64,000 nucleotides of DNA from Salinimicrobium terrae DSM 17865 (GCF_000424665.1 NZ_AUKI01000004.1:22684-86683); one strand, 5' to 3'. Positions 1 to 9,071 are shown, counted from the first letter of the stretch. A program made the numbers and translations. The notes: generated by a model not told the origin, from the letters alone.

Positions 1-783
1 TGGACTACAGGACTGCATCCTTTTAATCCTGTCCCTTACCAGCCCTCTTTTAAAAAGATTCATATTTCTTTTTTCAGGCATCATTACAATATCGGGATGA
101 TCTTTTTCAATGGCTTTTCGCAAAGTATCAAAAACTTCAGAAGAATAAAGGGTCTTATAATCAATATTGGAATAAGGGATTTCCGACTCAATTTTTTCCT
201 GAAACATTTTCAGGTTTTTTAAAGCTTCATCTTCTTTTTTGTGAGTAATATGTACAACCTCAATTTTAGCATTTAATGATTTTGCCAACGGGATTAATTC
301 TTTGAGGTAAATTAATTCCTGATCATCAAAAGTACTTGCAAAAAAGATATTCTGAGGCTGCTTAAAAGTGAAATGTGGGGGTACAGCAAGTATTGGTAAA
401 TAAGATTTACCAATCATTTCGTTAGTCGTTGTTCCCACAAACCTATCCTTAAGTTTACTTGCACCGCACGCTCCCATAACAATCATTCTTACCTGAAGAT
501 CTTTGGTGAATTTAAGAATTTCTTCGGCTACATCCGGACCTGATACAACTGCCGGTGATATCATCTGTGGATCATAAATTTCCCCCAGGTGAAGCTTGCA
601 AAAACCCTGAAGCTCCTTTTGATGTTCTTTTAGGAAATCTGAACCCAATTTTTCCGTTTCCTGAGGAGGGTAGACATGAAGTGCAATGAGGTCGTCACCT
701 ATTACCCGGGCGAGTTCAGTTGCATATCGAAGGGCTGCCACAGAATTTTCTGAAAAGTCTGTGGCGTAGATTATTTTTTTCAT
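1..783 (-). CDS. Tandem universal stress protein (UspA family), 3' end outside the window
   Basis: A leftward reading frame of 261 codons starts at the ATG at 783 and is still open at base 1, so the C-terminus is missing. The N-terminus (MKKIIYATDFSENSV) is typical of UspA proteins. The first Usp domain (about residues 1-140) has the ATP-binding pattern G-2x-G-9x-G-T, seen as GACG...VGT around residues 97-112. The second domain, starting near residue 150, ends in a segment rich in Arg and Lys without these glycines, so it is probably unable to bind ATP in the usual way. Two-domain Usp proteins are common stress-response proteins in the cytoplasm. Manganese catalase lies nearby, which fits a stress role, but the ligand and partner are unknown. 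Confidence 0.9.
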   Translation of the reverse strand, partial: MKKIIYATDFSENSVAALRYATELARVIGDDLIALHVYPPQETEKLGSDFLKEHQKELQGFCKLHLGEIYDPQMISPAVVSGPDVAEEILKFTKDLQVRMIVMGACGASKLKDRFVGTTTNEMIGKSYLPILAVPPHFTFKQPQNIFFASTFDDQELIYLKELIPLAKSLNAKIEVVHITHKKEDEALKNLKMFQEKIESEIPYSNIDYKTLYSSEVFDTLRKAIEKDHPDIVMMPEKRNMNLFKRGLVRDRIKRMQSCSP

Positions 784-920
784 AAGATTTCAATTTAACT
801 TGTTTAAAGTTAAGGTCTTGAAATCTGAAAAAGAATGATTTTGGTCAGTTATAAAATTAATTCTTTATTGAACAGGCCTGAACGATTCCAATATCAAATC
901 AAATAAATTTCCTTTTTTAA

Positions 921-1670
921 TTAATAATTCAATCTTTCCTGAGGCTTGGTAACTTCAGCTAATTCTCTGTCTGTAAGACTTTCCCAACTATTTAGATATA
1001 TGTCTTCCTCTATTGTTTCATTCAAATCAAGATCAGGATCCATAAGTAAAAATGTCTTCTTTAATTCACTGAAAGGCCTGTATCCTGTAATTTGGTATGT
1101 TTTGTCCGAATAGTGGATTAAGAGAGTGGGGAAGCGGGTGATTCCACTAGCCCTGGTTCGATCAAGATCCTGTTTAAATAGGCAGCTAACTTTATCTGAA
1201 AAAAGGTCTTCCTTAAATATAGCTTTTTTAAGTATTCCTTCGTGCTCTAATCCCTGAGCCAACTGCAGGATCTCATCCAGTTCTCCAATATTTGTTTTGT
1301 TCATCATGACAGCTTCTCTCAACTTCCGGAGCATTGCTTCTTCTGCAATTTTGGAGTGGAGGGCAGCTGCTTTTACTGCCATGCAAGCCAGGTAAGAAGT
1401 ATCTACCGGGTTTGATATCCAGATATTTTCGTCGATAGGTTGACCGGACATATGTCTTGCTTGCATCCAGAGAGGACCGGCCTGAGCAGGTCGAGCAACG
1501 TCATTCATTTGATCATTGAAGTTCTGCCAATCTTTTAAGAGACCGCCCATCACATAGATCAGTTGCAGGCGGTCTTTTAAAAGAAATCGTAATTTCCGAA
1601 ACTGAGGTTCAAAAGCCCAGCTCCAGCAACAAAGAGGATCTGTAAAATATTCAATCTTGAATTTATTCAT
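921..1670 (-). CDS. DsbA-family thioredoxin-fold protein lacking the second active-site cysteine
   Basis: The 249-residue protein has the thioredoxin-like beta strand and active-site region at its N-terminus (YFTDPLCCWSW, residues 8-18) and a cis-proline loop, TRFPT, near residue 178. It resembles the cytoplasmic DsbA/FrnE/YjbH group, since no signal peptide is visible. Cys14 and Cys15 are present, but the second cysteine of a CxxC pair is replaced by Ser or Trp. Oxidoreductase cycling of the classical type is therefore unlikely; an adaptor role like that of YjbH/SpxH, or glutathione-dependent chemistry, is possible. The gene starts 14 bases after the stop of the manganese catalase gene on the same strand, so the two are probably co-transcribed. 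Confidence 0.8.
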   Translation of the reverse strand: MNKFKIEYFTDPLCCWSWAFEPQFRKLRFLLKDRLQLIYVMGGLLKDWQNFNDQMNDVARPAQAGPLWMQARHMSGQPIDENIWISNPVDTSYLACMAVKAAALHSKIAEEAMLRKLREAVMMNKTNIGELDEILQLAQGLEHEGILKKAIFKEDLFSDKVSCLFKQDLDRTRASGITRFPTLLIHYSDKTYQITGYRPFSELKKTFLLMDPDLDLNETIEEDIYLNSWESLTDRELAEVTKPQERLNY

Positions 1671-1684
1671 AGAGGGGGGTAAGA

Positions 1685-2611
1685 TTAATATTTACTCCAT
1701 TGTGCCTCACCTTTTGGCATGGCTTTTTTAATTTCATCGTACTTCTTCTTACTTAATTCCTTGTTCTTTTTGTCCACTTCCTTGGGATCTCTGCTAGTTT
1801 TCCCATGCCCTTCAGTCATTCCTTTTGTTTTTCTGACATGTTCAATAGGATCTGAAATGTACTCCCAGGTTTCGCCCATTTCCGGACTTTTACCTTCATT
1901 CCATGGTCCTCTGACATCCTCTCCATTGGAAAGATTGAAATATTTATTACTATATTTTGGATCACTTTGCAGGACTCCGGGCGGGAAATTGGGCTCTATG
2001 GTAGCCAGGGCAGCCTGGAACATCTGGAAATGAGCTACTTCCCTGGTCATTAGAAATCTTAGAGTGTCTTTTACGTGAGGATCATTTGTATGTTGCAATA
2101 AATATTCATAGACTATCTTTGCTCTGGATTCAGCAGCAATGTTTGATCTAAGGTCTACCGTTAGATCTCCATTGGCTGTAACATAAGCCGACGTCCATGG
2201 ATTTCCGTTGCTGTCCGTAAGAGTGGGACCTCCGCCCGAAAGATTAAAGAACTGTGGATTCACCATAGCATTATGAATAAAGCCTTCTTTTGAGGCCTTT
2301 CCTTTAAGTAATTCCATAATTTCTGATTCCTCTGCAGCATTTTTAAGATCCCCATGAACTCCTTTTAAAAGCATTTGGATGGTGGCACCTACAATCTCAA
2401 GATGACTAAACTCTTCAGTAGCAATGTCCATAAGCAGGTCATACTTATCAGGATGGACCTGTTTGACCGCAAAGGCCTGGACAAAATATTGAAGGGCTGC
2501 CTTTAATTCTCCATTGGCACCTCCGAATTGCTCCAACAATAGTGTGGCAAAAGCGGGATCGGGTTTAGATACGCGTGCATTAAATTGTAATTCTTTTACG
2601 TGGTAAAACAT
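1685..2611 (-). CDS. Manganese catalase (non-haem, dimanganese)
   Basis: The 308-residue protein matches the manganese catalase family, which dismutates hydrogen peroxide to water and oxygen at a dimanganese centre. The expected metal ligands are visible: Glu35 (GANGE), Glu67 and His70 in an ExxH motif, Glu161 (AAES) and Glu191/His194 in a second ExxH motif (REVAH). The C-terminal tail beyond about residue 220 is hydrophilic and Lys-rich, as in other family members. No signal peptide is present, so it should act in the cytoplasm. The DsbA-like gene follows 14 bases downstream. A spaced inverted repeat lies upstream at 2690-2724 and could be an operator. Confidence 0.93.
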   Translation of the reverse strand: MFYHVKELQFNARVSKPDPAFATLLLEQFGGANGELKAALQYFVQAFAVKQVHPDKYDLLMDIATEEFSHLEIVGATIQMLLKGVHGDLKNAAEESEIMELLKGKASKEGFIHNAMVNPQFFNLSGGGPTLTDSNGNPWTSAYVTANGDLTVDLRSNIAAESRAKIVYEYLLQHTNDPHVKDTLRFLMTREVAHFQMFQAALATIEPNFPPGVLQSDPKYSNKYFNLSNGEDVRGPWNEGKSPEMGETWEYISDPIEHVRKTKGMTEGHGKTSRDPKEVDKKNKELSKKKYDEIKKAMPKGEAQWSKY

Positions 2612-2689
2612 AATTAGTGGGATTAATGGTTAATGACTTTTCTTTTCAGGTTTAAAGTATAACCTTTCTACTTCTGCCGTGGTTAATTA

Positions 2690-2724
2690 TTTCGTAAACT
2701 TCTGTTATAGTTTATGTTACGAAA
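2690..2724. promoter_or_regulatory. Spaced inverted repeat upstream of manganese catalase
   Basis: The arms TTTCGTAA (2690-2697) and TTACGAAA (2717-2724) are perfect inverted copies separated by 19 bases. They lie about 80 bases before the catalase start codon and just after the DUF6448 stop codon. There is no T-run, so this looks more like a protein-binding site than a terminator. No family-specific operator is recognised. Confidence 0.3.
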
Positions 2725-2748
2725 ATTCTTACCTTTTTAGAAGTTGCC

Positions 2749-3342
2749 TTATTCCCCGACACCATGTGGAGGTCCTTGCTGTATTGTTTGATAAAGTCCA
2801 TGAATGTAGGTGATATATCGCACATAAGTATCTACCCATTCTCTACCTGCTTCGATGCTGCTACTCCTGTTTTCTTTGGCTTCCCTGGCCTTTCTGAACC
2901 AATGGGTGACTTTTTGATTTATTTCTTCACTTAGAAGGCTGACTACGGGATCAATATTTCCCGAATCCAATGCATTTTCTGCAGCTTCAATATCTTCAGG
3001 ATTAGGTTGGGCATCTTTTAATCCGGTAAAAGGTAAACCTTCCGCTTCCCTGTGAAGCCGAACAGAAGTTTCCATAAAATATTCCTCTGCAAGCTGTTTT
3101 GATTCTCCTCCTTTTTTATAGACCTGCACACTCTGCTGAAATTTCTCCCTTAGCTCTTCTTCCTGTTTCTCACCAACCCAGATCAAAATTTTGTCAATAT
3201 TTTCTGTTTGGAGCGCTTCCCGGGCAGCAACAGCCACGGGACCATTCTTTCTGTCACAATGTGCCAAGGATTCGGTAATGGTTATACCGAAGAGCAGGAG
3301 AAAAAGGATACTTATGGTCGGAATTCTTTTAAACGTTTTCAT
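2749..3342 (-). CDS. Secreted DUF6448 protein with NiSOD-like mature N-terminus
   Basis: I place the start at the ATG at 3342 because it directly precedes a signal peptide (basic MKTFKR, then a hydrophobic stretch ending in ESLA). An in-frame ATG at 3399 would add 19 residues before this signal. Signal peptidase I cleavage after SLA would leave the mature N-terminus HCDRKNGP. In nickel superoxide dismutase the mature protein also starts His-Cys-Asp, and His1 and Cys2 bind nickel. The second nickel cysteine (position 6) is Asn here. The rest is helical and charged, with no other cysteines, and resembles DUF6448, a family of unknown function. It lies upstream of the catalase gene on the same strand, 137 bases away. 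Function unproven. Confidence 0.8.
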   Translation of the reverse strand: MKTFKRIPTISILFLLLFGITITESLAHCDRKNGPVAVAAREALQTENIDKILIWVGEKQEEELREKFQQSVQVYKKGGESKQLAEEYFMETSVRLHREAEGLPFTGLKDAQPNPEDIEAAENALDSGNIDPVVSLLSEEINQKVTHWFRKAREAKENRSSSIEAGREWVDTYVRYITYIHGLYQTIQQGPPHGVGE

Positions 3343-3566
3343 GATTATTATTTTAGTTGATTCGGCTAATAAATTAATGATGTGTGATAAGTGCCACAAT
3401 GAGAAATGTCAGGATTATAAAAAAATAGAGTCAAATATTTCTTAAACCCTGTCCCAGAGAGGATGGGCTCATTATTTAAAATCAAATCTTCACCACAAAT
3501 TAACGTTCAACTTTATTTCTTACTCAGAACTTCCCTTATTTTTGCCACTTTTAAGAGGTAAAAAAC

Positions 3567-4385
3567 ATGAATTATTCAAAAATAAAGCTCGTGGTGAGCG
3601 ATATGGATGGCACTTTATTGAACAGTAAACATGAGGTGAGTCCGCAGTTTATAAGAATTTTCAGGGAGCTACAGCAGCAGGATATAAAATTTGCAGTGGC
3701 AAGTGGCAGACAGTATTACAGCCTTAGCGAACGTATGGACGCGATTAAGGATGAGCTTATCTATATAGCCGAGAATGGTGCTATTGTAATGCATAGAGAT
3801 GAACAACTGCATATTGTTCCCATGGAGAAGGAGGTAGTCCATGAGATCATTAAAGAAGTCCGGAAGCTTGGCGGTAAATACCTTATTCTCTGCGGAAGGG
3901 ACCAAGCCTATATTGAAAGTACAGATCCAGAATTTATGGAACCTTTTCTTAATCATTATGAGAAGTATAAGGTTGTGGACGATCTTCTGGAAGTGAAGGA
4001 TGACCTCTTTCTTAAATTTACTATATGTGACTTAAGCGGAGCAGAAAAGAATTCCCTGCCGCACCTGAAACATTTTAAAAATCGCCTGCAGGTCAAACTA
4101 TCGGGGGAAATCTGGATAGATTTTAATGATAAAGAAGCACAGAAAGGAAACGCTTTAAAGGCAGTGCAGGAGAAAATGGGAGTTAAAGAAGAGGAAACAG
4201 TAGCATTTGGGGATTACCTGAATGACATTGAATTATTTCAGCACTCAGGTTACAGCTACGCAATGAAAAATGCACATCAGGAAGTTAAAGATGTTGCTAC
4301 GCATCATGCCGGTAGTAATGATGAACTGGGAGTGGAAAAAGTATTGGAAGAACTCTTAAATTCTATAAAATCGACCAAAGCATAA
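3567..4385 (+). CDS. HAD-superfamily phosphatase, Cof type
   Basis: The 272-residue protein has the HAD catalytic motif I, DMDGTL (residues 12-17, nucleophile Asp12), a motif IV acid pair in GDYLND (about residue 216), and the large C2 cap typical of the Cof/YidA subfamily. These enzymes hydrolyse sugar phosphates, nucleotides or cofactor phosphates in the cytoplasm; the substrate cannot be told from sequence. A TATTTTTG box at 3537-3544 fits the Bacteroidota -7 element and gives a short leader. The gene converges on the S10 peptidase gene, with a shared terminator between them. Confidence 0.9.
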   Translation: MNYSKIKLVVSDMDGTLLNSKHEVSPQFIRIFRELQQQDIKFAVASGRQYYSLSERMDAIKDELIYIAENGAIVMHRDEQLHIVPMEKEVVHEIIKEVRKLGGKYLILCGRDQAYIESTDPEFMEPFLNHYEKYKVVDDLLEVKDDLFLKFTICDLSGAEKNSLPHLKHFKNRLQVKLSGEIWIDFNDKEAQKGNALKAVQEKMGVKEEETVAFGDYLNDIELFQHSGYSYAMKNAHQEVKDVATHHAGSNDELGVEKVLEELLNSIKSTKA

Positions 4386-4410
4386 TATTCTCGAATAAAT
4401 TCAGAAACTA

Positions 4411-4447
4411 AAAAGGCCATTCCCTGATAAAAAGGAATGGCTTTTTT
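4411..4447. terminator. Bidirectional terminator between HAD phosphatase and S10 peptidase
   Basis: The arms GCCATTCC (4416-4423) and GGAATGGC (4434-4441) pair perfectly. The stem is preceded by an A-run and followed by TTTTTT, so it can end transcription from both converging genes. Confidence 0.85.
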
Positions 4448-4462
4448 AGTTTATACTTTTAT

Positions 4463-5959
4463 CTAATAAGTTGCGGGTGCTCCCGGCCTTGGCAATGAGT
4501 TAAGAATAAATTCTCTCAGGTCATCATTTGCCTTTTTAAGGTCTTCATTTCTCAGGTACATCATATGTCCACTTCGATAGCCTTTAAAGCTCAACCTGTC
4601 GCGCATCTTCCCGCTTGGATCTAACTGCCACATCGTGTATTTGGCATCAAAATAAGTGGTGGCCCCATCGAAATATCCACTTTGGATCAAGACGTCCAGG
4701 TTAGGATTTTGGGCCATAGCCTGTCGCAGATTTTCTCCGGTATTATTACCGCTCCTGTCCCAAGGGTGCACAGGACCAAACATATAATAAGTAAGGTCTG
4801 TTTTGAAATTGAGATCATTTCGAAGATAATGGTTTATCGCAGGTGTAAAGGAGTGCAGCCAGGAAGTAAGTTCAGAATTATAATCGGGGGAATCCCCGGC
4901 TTCCTTGCGATCCAACCCTACGTATCGGGAATCAAGTCTTCCTACCGTTAAACCTTTTTGATCTCTTAGAAGATCTTTCCAGAAATATCTGTAAGGAACT
5001 TCCAGATTATGCTGAAGGATTTCTTCCTGCGAGATTCCGGAATAGCGTGCCATAGTTGCGGCTACTTCCTGTTTCCTTTCCTCCTCCAAAAAGCCTCCTT
5101 TTGCCAGGGCCGGTAATAAATCATTTATGGCGTATTGTTCCACTTCCGGAAGCAGCTCTTCTAAATCCCTTTTTTGAAGGTCTTCCGGAAGTAGATTGTG
5201 ATACCATGCGGCAGCGGTAAAGTAGGGGAGACGGTTTGCAACTTCTACCGGACCTTCTCTGTCTATTCCAATCTCTGTAGGTGAAACCAGAATCACCCCA
5301 TTGAGATACATCCACTGTGAATTCTGCAGCTCCAATGCTAATCCCGAAACCCTGGTCGTTCCATAACTTTCCCCGATAAGGTATTTAGGAGACAGCCACC
5401 GGTCATATCGGGTAACAAATGTATTGATCCATTTGGCGAGGTAACTAACATCTGCATTCACACCAAAAAATTGATCACGATCCCGTTTTTTCTCTCCTTC
5501 AGGCTCAATTATTCGTGAGAATGCGGTATTTACAGGATTGACGTACACAATATCGGCGATATCAAGAATAGAATAAGGATTTTCTTTAATGCCATAAGGC
5601 TGTACGGGGAAACCTTCGGGATCTATTTCCAGTACGCGTGGCCCGGTGTAGGCTATATGCATCCAAACAGAAGCAGACCCAGGTCCACCATTGAAGGAGA
5701 TTACCAACGGCCGATTCTTCAGGTCCCGGGCGTCGTCTCTTTTATAGTAAGTATAAAACAAACTGGCAATAGCTTCGCCGGAGTCATTCCAAACAGGTTG
5801 GGTACCGGTAATAGCAGTGTAATCTATTCTCTGGCCATTGATATTGACCCTGTGAGAGGTAGCAACCGTAGTATCTACAGGAACTTCAACTGATTTCTGT
5901 GCCGTAGCTTCAGAGTTAAAAAAAGCGAAAAAGATCGCCAAGCAAATAATTTTTTTCAT
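4463..5959 (-). CDS. Secreted S10-family serine carboxypeptidase
   Basis: The 498-residue protein begins with a signal peptide (MKKIICLAIFFAFFNSEATA). It carries the S10 oxyanion-hole motif NGGPGSAS near residue 90, the nucleophile motif GESYG near residue 195, a candidate catalytic Asp near residue 425 (SGYFDG) and the catalytic His in SGHMMY near residue 465. Serine carboxypeptidases remove C-terminal amino acids from peptides. The signal peptide implies a periplasmic or surface location and a role in peptide nutrition. It is transcribed alone, with a terminator directly downstream. Confidence 0.92.
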   Translation of the reverse strand: MKKIICLAIFFAFFNSEATAQKSVEVPVDTTVATSHRVNINGQRIDYTAITGTQPVWNDSGEAIASLFYTYYKRDDARDLKNRPLVISFNGGPGSASVWMHIAYTGPRVLEIDPEGFPVQPYGIKENPYSILDIADIVYVNPVNTAFSRIIEPEGEKKRDRDQFFGVNADVSYLAKWINTFVTRYDRWLSPKYLIGESYGTTRVSGLALELQNSQWMYLNGVILVSPTEIGIDREGPVEVANRLPYFTAAAWYHNLLPEDLQKRDLEELLPEVEQYAINDLLPALAKGGFLEEERKQEVAATMARYSGISQEEILQHNLEVPYRYFWKDLLRDQKGLTVGRLDSRYVGLDRKEAGDSPDYNSELTSWLHSFTPAINHYLRNDLNFKTDLTYYMFGPVHPWDRSGNNTGENLRQAMAQNPNLDVLIQSGYFDGATTYFDAKYTMWQLDPSGKMRDRLSFKGYRSGHMMYLRNEDLKKANDDLREFILNSLPRPGAPATY

Positions 5960-6020
5960 TTTCAGGATTTAATTAAAAGCCTAAAAATAGAAATTTCAGC
6001 GGGAAAAAGAGGCTTAAATC

Positions 6021-6866
6021 TTAAAAGGAGTATTGCAGAGAAAGTCCCTGGTATTCATTTCCTTGTACATCCAGTCCCATTGTGGGAGCGATTACAAGAT
6101 TGCTTTCTTTCTTTTTGTGAAATTCAGGAATCAAAATTCCACTGGCTGCACCAATTGCGTAGCCCACGATGTTATCGGTTAAAAAATGCTTTCCCGCTTT
6201 AGATCTTAAATAGGCTACCCATCCAGGAACAATAGCTGCGGCAGTCCATACATAAGGTTTAGCTGCGGAGTCTGGATAAAAGTCGTTATAGATTTTGGCT
6301 GCGAAAAAGGTAGCAGAGGCAGTTGCTGCGGTGTGTCCTGCGAAAAATGATCTTTGGGCACCGCTTTCGGTGCGCTCCCCTTCGGGTACAGAAGTGTTAT
6401 ATACCAAAGGTCGCGGTCTGTCTATCAACCCGGCAGTGATAGTGTACATTGCTCCGGTAGTTGCCATGCTTTCTACAAACAAAATTGAAATCTGACCTGC
6501 ATTAGATCGCATATTTTTATCTGCCAGCATCATTACTACCGGTACAGCAAAGGATCCGTAAAAAGGATAATCACTTAATGTACTCGCCTCTGGACTATAG
6601 TTACCGGCTAAAAACCTGTCTATTTTTGGGACATCATCTTTTGATAAGTTATTCATTTCTGCGACAGTGAGACCTTCTTTATCCTGGATGAATTTAAATC
6701 CCAGAGCATTAAGTCCTAAGGATAAGCCCAGATAAGGACCGTCAACTGCCCAGCTGATTTCATAGGGAGAACTGGATTTGTCGCCGGTATTAGAGGAATA
6801 AGTTTGGGAATAGGTGGAAAAGGAAAATAAGAATATAAAGATTAGGGGGAATATGGAATTCTTCAT
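6021..6866 (-). CDS. PAP2-family phosphatase, secreted or membrane-associated
   Basis: The start at 6866 is preferred over the ATG at 6905 because it directly precedes a signal-like segment (MKNSIFPLIFIFLFSFSTYSQ). The type 2 phosphatidic acid phosphatase motifs are present: DRPRP in motif 1, FFAGHTA in motif 2 and GKHFLTDNIVG in motif 3, the last lacking the usual Ser-Arg start but keeping His and Asp. The family dephosphorylates lipid phosphates such as undecaprenyl pyrophosphate or phosphatidic acid at the membrane. The C-terminus ends in an aromatic strand (QGLSLQYSF), which suggests outer-membrane association. The substrate is unknown. Confidence 0.85.
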   Translation of the reverse strand: MKNSIFPLIFIFLFSFSTYSQTYSSNTGDKSSSPYEISWAVDGPYLGLSLGLNALGFKFIQDKEGLTVAEMNNLSKDDVPKIDRFLAGNYSPEASTLSDYPFYGSFAVPVVMMLADKNMRSNAGQISILFVESMATTGAMYTITAGLIDRPRPLVYNTSVPEGERTESGAQRSFFAGHTAATASATFFAAKIYNDFYPDSAAKPYVWTAAAIVPGWVAYLRSKAGKHFLTDNIVGYAIGAASGILIPEFHKKKESNLVIAPTMGLDVQGNEYQGLSLQYSF

Positions 6867-7070
6867 CGTTAAAATTATTTTGGTCAAATCTCGCGGTTTT
6901 GGCAATTATTACCTGAAGAATTAACGCAATTATAAGAGTGGTTACGTGCCTTTTCAGAAAACTTTTAAATAATTCTTCTTTTTTGTACGTCTATAATGGA
7001 ACTCAATCATAATTGAAATGTTTATATTACACATTAAATATTTAAACATTATTATCTTTGAAGAAAATTT

Positions 7071-7547
7071 ATGAAATTATATCAACTACAAACTCTCCAG
7101 CGATTGCCTATTTCGCTCAAAGAAGCCTGGAATTTTTTTTCAGATCCTGCAAATCTTAAAACCATTACACCTTCCTATATGGGTTTTGATATCACAGCGG
7201 GTGGAGGTCGTCCTATGTTCGCCGGACAGATTATTCAATATATCGTCACTCCGGTTGCCGGCATCAGGACCAAATGGGTTACGGAAATAACACACGTAAA
7301 GGAGCCGGAGTATTTTGTAGACGAACAGCGATTTGGGCCATATTCTCTTTGGCATCACAAACATTTCTTCAGAGAAATAGACGGGGGAGTGGAAATGGAA
7401 GATATAATTGATTATAAACTACCGCTGGGTTTATTGGGACAGGCAGTACATCCATTCGTTGTTCGTCCTAAACTAGAGGAGATTTTTAATTTCAGAAGAG
7501 AAAAGCTGGAAGAGCTTTTCGGGACTTATAAAAAAGAAACCACTTAA
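7071..7547 (+). CDS. SRPBCC-fold protein
   Basis: The 158-residue protein has the START/SRPBCC pattern of ligand-binding proteins: an N-terminal strand, the helix FFSDPANLKTITP (residues 22-34), and a long C-terminal helix (RPKLEEIFNFRREKLEELF). Proteins of this type, sometimes labelled CDP-paratose epimerase-like, bind small hydrophobic ligands. No catalytic residues can be assigned. A TATCTTTG box at 7053-7060 is only 10 bases before the ATG, so the mRNA would have a very short leader. No obvious partner gene adjoins it. Confidence 0.8.
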   Translation: MKLYQLQTLQRLPISLKEAWNFFSDPANLKTITPSYMGFDITAGGGRPMFAGQIIQYIVTPVAGIRTKWVTEITHVKEPEYFVDEQRFGPYSLWHHKHFFREIDGGVEMEDIIDYKLPLGLLGQAVHPFVVRPKLEEIFNFRREKLEELFGTYKKETT

Positions 7548-7616
7548 TCTGCTTTTTAAAACCTTTCGTAAAGATTTCTGAAGCAATTTAAGCGGTTCTG
7601 GTACTAACTAAAAAAA

Positions 7617-9071
7617 TTAGATCTTCTGTGCGGCTTTTTGTTTATAATGACTAAACAGGTCGTGTTCCTTGATCATAGCGGTGGTTCTTTCAGGTAGCAT
7701 TTCTTCCCAGCCGCCTTTACCTTCTGCAATCAACTGCAGCACTTCTCTGGAAAATATATCCAGGATGGCAGGATCATAATTAGAGATATCCACAACTTTA
7801 CCATTATACTTGAAGAACTTGTATAGTTCCTTCATTCTTGGATGAACTTTAAGATTTTCGCTGGTCGTAATTTCTCCGGTCTCACGGTCTTTAAACGGAT
7901 ACAGATATACTTTAAGATCTTTAAAGAATAACTTACCAAAGGCTTCCAGGATTCCTCCGCTTAGATGCCTGTAGTACTTCTCATCGAAAATATCTACAAG
8001 GTTGTTTACACCCATTGCGAGACCCATTCGTTCTTTCGTATAGCGGGAAAAATATTCCACAACTTTATAGTATTCCTGGAAATTGGAGATCATCACGGTC
8101 TGGCCTAGGGAACAAAGTAACTCTGCCCTGTCCATAAAATCTCTTTCATCTATCTCTCCTTCCGCACGAAGATTGGAGAGGGTTATTTCAAATATAACTT
8201 CGGTATTATCTTCAGAAACCCTGTTTTCACTCAGGAAAAGCTCCATGGAACGTTTATACATGTCCATATTCACCTTTGTTACCGGTCTAAAGCTACCGCG
8301 CAGGGCAAGGATATTCTTTTTATAAAGAATTTTAGCCGGTAATACGTTGTTCCCATCGGGTGCGAACATAACTGCTTCGGTCATTCCATTCTTGACCAGC
8401 TGCAGACTCATTAACCTGTTATCAACCTTTTCAAAACGAGGTCCGGCGAAATTAATGGTATCTATTTCTATCTGATCTTTATCAATGTGATCATAAAGGT
8501 AACGGAGTAATTTCTTGGGGTTATCATATTTATAATACGCTCCGTAAATAAGATTTACACCAAGGATACCGAGGGTATTTTGTTGCAGGCGCGCATCATT
8601 TTCATGAAAACGCACGTGAAGGCTTATTTCATTATAACCTTCTTCGGGATGCACCTGATATTTTATTCCAACCCAGCCATGGCCTTTGTACTTCTTAGCA
8701 AAATCAATAGTGGCAACAGTGTTGGCGTAAGTAAAAAATAATTTATTGGGGTGTTTTTCGCGGGAGATCCTTTGTTCGATGAGATTTGTCTCATGAGTAA
8801 GCATCTTTTTTAATCTCTCTTCGGTAACATACCTTCTGTCATCTTCAATTCCGTAGATCGCGTCACTAAAGTCCTTATCGTAGGCACTCATCGCCTTTGC
8901 AATCGTTCCTGAAGCTCCTCCGGCCCTGAAAAAGTTACGGACAGTTTCCTGTCCCGCACCAATTTCAGAAAAGGTTCCGTAAATATTTTCATTCAGGTTA
9001 ATTCGTAAAGCCTTACTCTTGATCGACGGGACGTTTTCAAACTCCCTGTCACCCATTATAGTTATTGGCAT
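7617..9071 (-). CDS. Conserved Bacteroidota protein of unknown function (484 aa)
   Basis: I recognise this as a conserved flavobacterial protein that databases sometimes call nicotinate-nucleotide adenylyltransferase. I see no HxGH nucleotidyltransferase motif, so that name is not supported. It has no signal peptide or membrane segment. Notable stretches are EIGAGQETVRNFFRAGG near residue 36 and an evenly mixed alpha/beta composition throughout. An in-frame ATG at 9056 (MGDREF) is an equally good start. A promoter on this strand is visible at 9127-9155. The gene diverges from the metallo-hydrolase gene. Confidence 0.85.
   Translation of the reverse strand: MPITIMGDREFENVPSIKSKALRINLNENIYGTFSEIGAGQETVRNFFRAGGASGTIAKAMSAYDKDFSDAIYGIEDDRRYVTEERLKKMLTHETNLIEQRISREKHPNKLFFTYANTVATIDFAKKYKGHGWVGIKYQVHPEEGYNEISLHVRFHENDARLQQNTLGILGVNLIYGAYYKYDNPKKLLRYLYDHIDKDQIEIDTINFAGPRFEKVDNRLMSLQLVKNGMTEAVMFAPDGNNVLPAKILYKKNILALRGSFRPVTKVNMDMYKRSMELFLSENRVSEDNTEVIFEITLSNLRAEGEIDERDFMDRAELLCSLGQTVMISNFQEYYKVVEYFSRYTKERMGLAMGVNNLVDIFDEKYYRHLSGGILEAFGKLFFKDLKVYLYPFKDRETGEITTSENLKVHPRMKELYKFFKYNGKVVDISNYDPAILDIFSREVLQLIAEGKGGWEEMLPERTTAMIKEHDLFSHYKQKAAQKI

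Noticed and set aside
7617..9071. Nicotinate-nucleotide adenylyltransferase
   Set aside because: No HxGH or other nucleotidyltransferase motif is visible and the length does not fit.
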